A DNA stretch of 64,000 bases from Natronococcus sp. A-GB1 (GTDB lineage Archaea; Halobacteriota; Halobacteria; Halobacteriales; Natrialbaceae): assembly GCF_029688845.1 (NCBI RefSeq), contig NZ_JARUKW010000010.1, forward strand, positions 115,035-179,034, in the 5' to 3' direction. Below the pieces are notes generated by a model that was given only the letters and a program-made list of their open reading frames with translations, ran no database searches and was not told where the DNA came from. The position numbers and the translations under genes were made by a program. Numbering within the stretch: the first letter of the stretch is position 1; each line of letters begins with the position of its first letter. This document shows positions 61,861 to 64,000 of the stretch, piece after piece.

Positions 61861-62994
61861 TTAGCGAAGCAGGCTCTCGATGTTTCGATACCGAATATTC
61901 GCCCACGCTTCGAGCTCGAGATCAAACTGTTCGAACAGGGCAAAGTGTGGAATCTGGTGGCCGGGAAAGAGATAGTCGGTCCCAAAGACGAGTTGATCGT
62001 GGTGCAATTCGAGGAATGCCTGTCCGTACGCTTCGTCGCGGATGAGCGCGTTCCATCCCCCAAGCGTAGAGATGTCACCGTAGATGTTGTCGTACTCCGT
62101 GAGCAAGTCCCAGACACGGCCGGGAGCTTCGATCGGTCCCTCTGGGATCCGCCCGAGATCCTGCGGCCCGACGTCTACAGACATATGCGACCACCACCCG
62201 TGGGCGTGTGCGACGAAATCGGTCTCGGGATACGACGCCAGTACGTCCTCAAGCCGCGGGAGACCAACCTCGTCCCGCATCATCTGCCGATCAGTATGAA
62301 AAAGGATCGGCAACTCGTAGGCCGCACAGAGCTCATATAGCGGTTCGAGGCGATCGTCGTCGATATCCATCTCGATTTTGAGCTCGCCGAACCCACGAGC
62401 ACCGCGGTCGATATAGTGCTCGAGGCGGTCGGCGGCAGCGTCCGTTCCGTCACTGTCTCGCGGATCGACCGTACAGAAGGGAACAAGCCGATCGGGATAC
62501 GAATCGACCTCGTCGAGGACCCACCCGCTCGGCGCCTGAACCGGGTATGCTTCGGGAGCATCGAACGCAAGGACGACCGCTCGATCAATGCTGTTGGTAT
62601 CCATCCAGCTGACGAGCTGCTCGGCGAAGAGAGGGTCACGACCTCGAGCTTCCGTCGGGATAACGTGCGTATGTGCGTCGAACAGCAGGAGGTCATCGAT
62701 GGTTTCCGGCTCGTCTTCCTCCGGTTCGTCTTCGGTGCTCTCTGTGCCAGTCTTGGCGACCTCCGTGTCGTCGGACGTTTCATCGATTGGCTCCGAAGCT
62801 TCGGACTTTGATGTCGATCCGTCGGAACCGGTAGACGTGCACCCAGCAGTGGCCGTAGAGAGCCCGACACCTGTTATCGCGAGATATCGCCGGCGCGTCG
62901 TGGGCAATTCTGAGTATAGTGAGTCGCCAGTATCTGATCCAGCCGACTCGGAGTTGGAGGATAAATCGCCGGAGGATGGGGACGAACGAGGCAT
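61861..62994 (-). CDS. Lipoprotein amidohydrolase (metal-dependent hydrolase, amidohydrolase-2 type)
   Basis: 377 residues. The N-terminus is long and Ser/Asp-rich, with TTRRRYLAITGVGLSTATAGC, a twin-arginine signal and lipobox Cys52. An acidic linker to about residue 98 precedes a TIM-barrel amidohydrolase domain: LLFDAHTHVIPTEARG (first His pair), IDRAVVLAFDAPEAYPVQ, FGELKIEMDIDDDRLEPLYELCAAYELPILFHTD, ETDFVAHAHGWWSHMSVD and LVFGTDYLFPGHQIPHF with the final Asp. The last part is typical of the amidohydrolase-2 family, whose members include decarboxylases and lactonases. A Tat-exported, surface-anchored member is unusual; a substrate outside the cell is implied. A reverse-strand TATA-like TTAATAATATA is about 27-30 bases before the start. 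Confidence 0.77.
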   Translation of the reverse strand: MPRSSPSSGDLSSNSESAGSDTGDSLYSELPTTRRRYLAITGVGLSTATAGCTSTGSDGSTSKSEASEPIDETSDDTEVAKTGTESTEDEPEEDEPETIDDLLLFDAHTHVIPTEARGRDPLFAEQLVSWMDTNSIDRAVVLAFDAPEAYPVQAPSGWVLDEVDSYPDRLVPFCTVDPRDSDGTDAAADRLEHYIDRGARGFGELKIEMDIDDDRLEPLYELCAAYELPILFHTDRQMMRDEVGLPRLEDVLASYPETDFVAHAHGWWSHMSVDVGPQDLGRIPEGPIEAPGRVWDLLTEYDNIYGDISTLGGWNALIRDEAYGQAFLELHHDQLVFGTDYLFPGHQIPHFALFEQFDLELEAWANIRYRNIESLLR

Positions 62995-63018
62995 AATCTG
63001 TAGCCCTACGAAGCAGCG

Positions 63019-63029
63019 TATATTATTAA
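63019..63029 (-). promoter_or_regulatory. TATA-like box of the lipoprotein amidohydrolase
   Basis: The minus strand reads TTAATAATATA, centred 28-30 bases before the ATG at 62994. Confidence 0.45.
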
Positions 63030-63431
63030 CGCGTGTAGAAGGTTCTTAATTTACGTTCGTTCTGGTGGCCGATCCCCGTTACGGAATACAGTGCTGTTAT
63101 CGTCTGTCTTTTATGTGATACTGAGACCGTAAGCCTACGCTTACAGGGGATTTGACTGTGCTCTGAGAGGCTTAGGGCGCGTGTCTTGCATTTGCGAATG
63201 CTGCTCTCTCGATCGGCAATGCCTAGCGGTCCGTCGACAGCGACCACCGCTCGCTTGATGATAGCGTCCCAGCCTGAACAATGGAGAATACTCCAACCCG
63301 AGCGGAGCCTCATACTCCTCACGGAGCTACGGACATATAATTTTTACTGATAGTTTACGATGGTATCGAGGAGATGGAGAACCGCTTGGGCAGCTAAAAT
63401 CAATGGCTGTGGTTATTTTGGTAATATCCAC
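63030..63431. other. Intergenic region, AT-richer, no gene recognised
   Basis: About 400 bases between the amidohydrolase and SelO genes. Open frames on both strands give basic translations without known motifs. Composition is unlike the core genome and may represent decayed mobile DNA, though no terminal repeats were found. Confidence 0.4.
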
Positions 63432-64000
63432 TCAAGTATTACAGTACGTTGTATACTCTGCATCGAATTCTCGTAGCGGTGGTTGCTGGAATTGTGAATC
63501 CATATCCTTCGATGTATAGGGGGCTTCCAACACAGTCAATAACCCCTTGAATCTGGATAGATCTCCCGTTTCGAGATACTCATCCAGTGCCTCTTCAACT
63601 ATATAGTTGCGTGGGATGTACCGTGGGTTGGCTTCCTGCATCAACTCCTCATCTAGGCCGACAGCAGCCAATTTCTTCCGAAGCTGTTCGAATTCTGTAG
63701 TTGCAAACACTGGGTCATCAAACGTACCAGGCATCTCTAATTCGAGGAACGTATTGGTGTAGTCTGCGTTCGATTTGCGAAGCCATTCCAGGAATTCATC
63801 GACGAGTTCTTGCTCGCCATCTGTGTTGATCCCCAGTTTCTTCCGCATCATTCTGTAGTATTGCGCATTAAATCGATCCTCAAATTCGTTTAGTTTGATT
63901 TCGAGCTCATCATACGTGAGGGCTGATTGTGTACACAGCGGTTGGAGTGCCTCTGCAAGCCGCTCAAGATTCCACCGCAAGATGGGCCGCTGGTTTCCGA
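63432..64000 (-). CDS. selO: SelO/YdiU family protein adenylyltransferase, C-terminal part (continues beyond window)
   Basis: The last 189 codons of the gene. The segment RPILRWNLERLAEALQPL is followed by FEDRFNAQYYRMMRKKLGI and WLRKSNADYTNTFLELE. NPRYIPRNYIVEEALDEYLETGDLSRFKGLLTVLEAPYTSKD and the end REFDAEYTTYCNT match the C-terminal region of SelO (UPF0061/YdiU). SelO is a pseudokinase that transfers AMP to proteins and protects against oxidative stress. In bacteria and eukaryotes a Cys or selenocysteine sits near the C-terminus; here Cys is three residues from the end (TYCNT). The gene is read from the right edge to the left, and the 5' part with the nucleotide-binding domain is outside the window. 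Confidence 0.87.
   Translation of the reverse strand, partial: GNQRPILRWNLERLAEALQPLCTQSALTYDELEIKLNEFEDRFNAQYYRMMRKKLGINTDGEQELVDEFLEWLRKSNADYTNTFLELEMPGTFDDPVFATTEFEQLRKKLAAVGLDEELMQEANPRYIPRNYIVEEALDEYLETGDLSRFKGLLTVLEAPYTSKDMDSQFQQPPLREFDAEYTTYCNT

Noticed and set aside
1..64000. CRISPR array or tRNA/rRNA genes
   Set aside because: No regularly spaced direct repeats and no tRNA-like TTCGA arm with matching cloverleaf found while reading both strands; absence is based on inspection only.

Overview
The window is chromosomal DNA from a halophilic archaeon (class Halobacteria). The evidence is very acidic proteins, high GC with many CTCGAG/GTCGAC codon pairs, leaderless-type promoters with a TATA box about 25-30 bases before the start codon, and lineage-specific families: HTH_10 (Bat-type) regulator, HalOD1, DUF7344, the haloarchaeal form of malate synthase, ThiR and DUF3209. 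The gene set fits a member of the Natrialbales, but I cannot name the genus. No rRNA, tRNA or CRISPR array was seen.

Layout. (1) 1-19.2 kb: a 2-hydroxyacid/glyoxylate/lactate block. It holds two giant FAD + Fe-S dehydrogenases (GlcD-GlcF fusions), an IclR regulator, haloarchaeal malate synthase, a tartrate/D-malate dehydrogenase-like enzyme, a D-2-hydroxyacid dehydrogenase, malic enzyme (MaeB type), glycerate 2-kinase and an L-lactate permease. Together they could import lactate-like acids, oxidise lactate or glycolate, and convert glyoxylate, malate and glycerate to central metabolites. No isocitrate lyase is present. (2) 19.6-23.4 kb: an overlapping histidine kinase and a receiver-PAS-GAF-HTH_10 regulator. 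(3) 23.5-34.5 kb: mainly membrane proteins and lipoproteins, a 36-residue zinc-ribbon microprotein, a CoA-binding protein, a decapitated membrane-protein remnant and small regulators. (4) 34.5-50.7 kb: a large cobalamin (corrin ring) cluster. A fused ChlI-ChlD chelatase subunit is divergent from cobN. Then follow cbiC, cbiE, cbiT, cbiL, cbiF, cbiG, two cbiH, a [3Fe-4S]-type ferredoxin, a protein that resembles a catalytically dead LAGLIDADG protein, cbiX fused to a ferredoxin domain, and DUF3209. A 117-bp inverted-repeat element sits between cbiF and cbiG. (5) 51.2-54.0 kb: thiC divergent from the thiamine regulator thiR. (6) 54.4-57.3 kb: the proline operon proC-proB-proA. (7) 57.6-64 kb: an accessory region with lower GC. 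It has a decayed IS6-family element with intact ends and a hairpin insertion inside its transposase, a HalOD1/DUF7344 pair, an MBL-fold lactonase-like hydrolase, remnants of a CocE/NonD-type hydrolase and of a DUF234 archaeal ATPase, a lipoprotein amidohydrolase, and the C-terminal part of SelO at the right edge.

The most interesting points are in the cobalamin cluster: the LAGLIDADG-like operon protein, the coexistence of a CobN-type and a CbiX-type cobalt chelatase, the Cys-Gly-Ala-Ser repeats ahead of the second CbiH, and the inverted-repeat insertion. Also notable are the small open frame overlapping the lactate permease start and the hairpin insertion in the IS6 transposase. All functions come from reading translated sequence and motifs; no database search was run.
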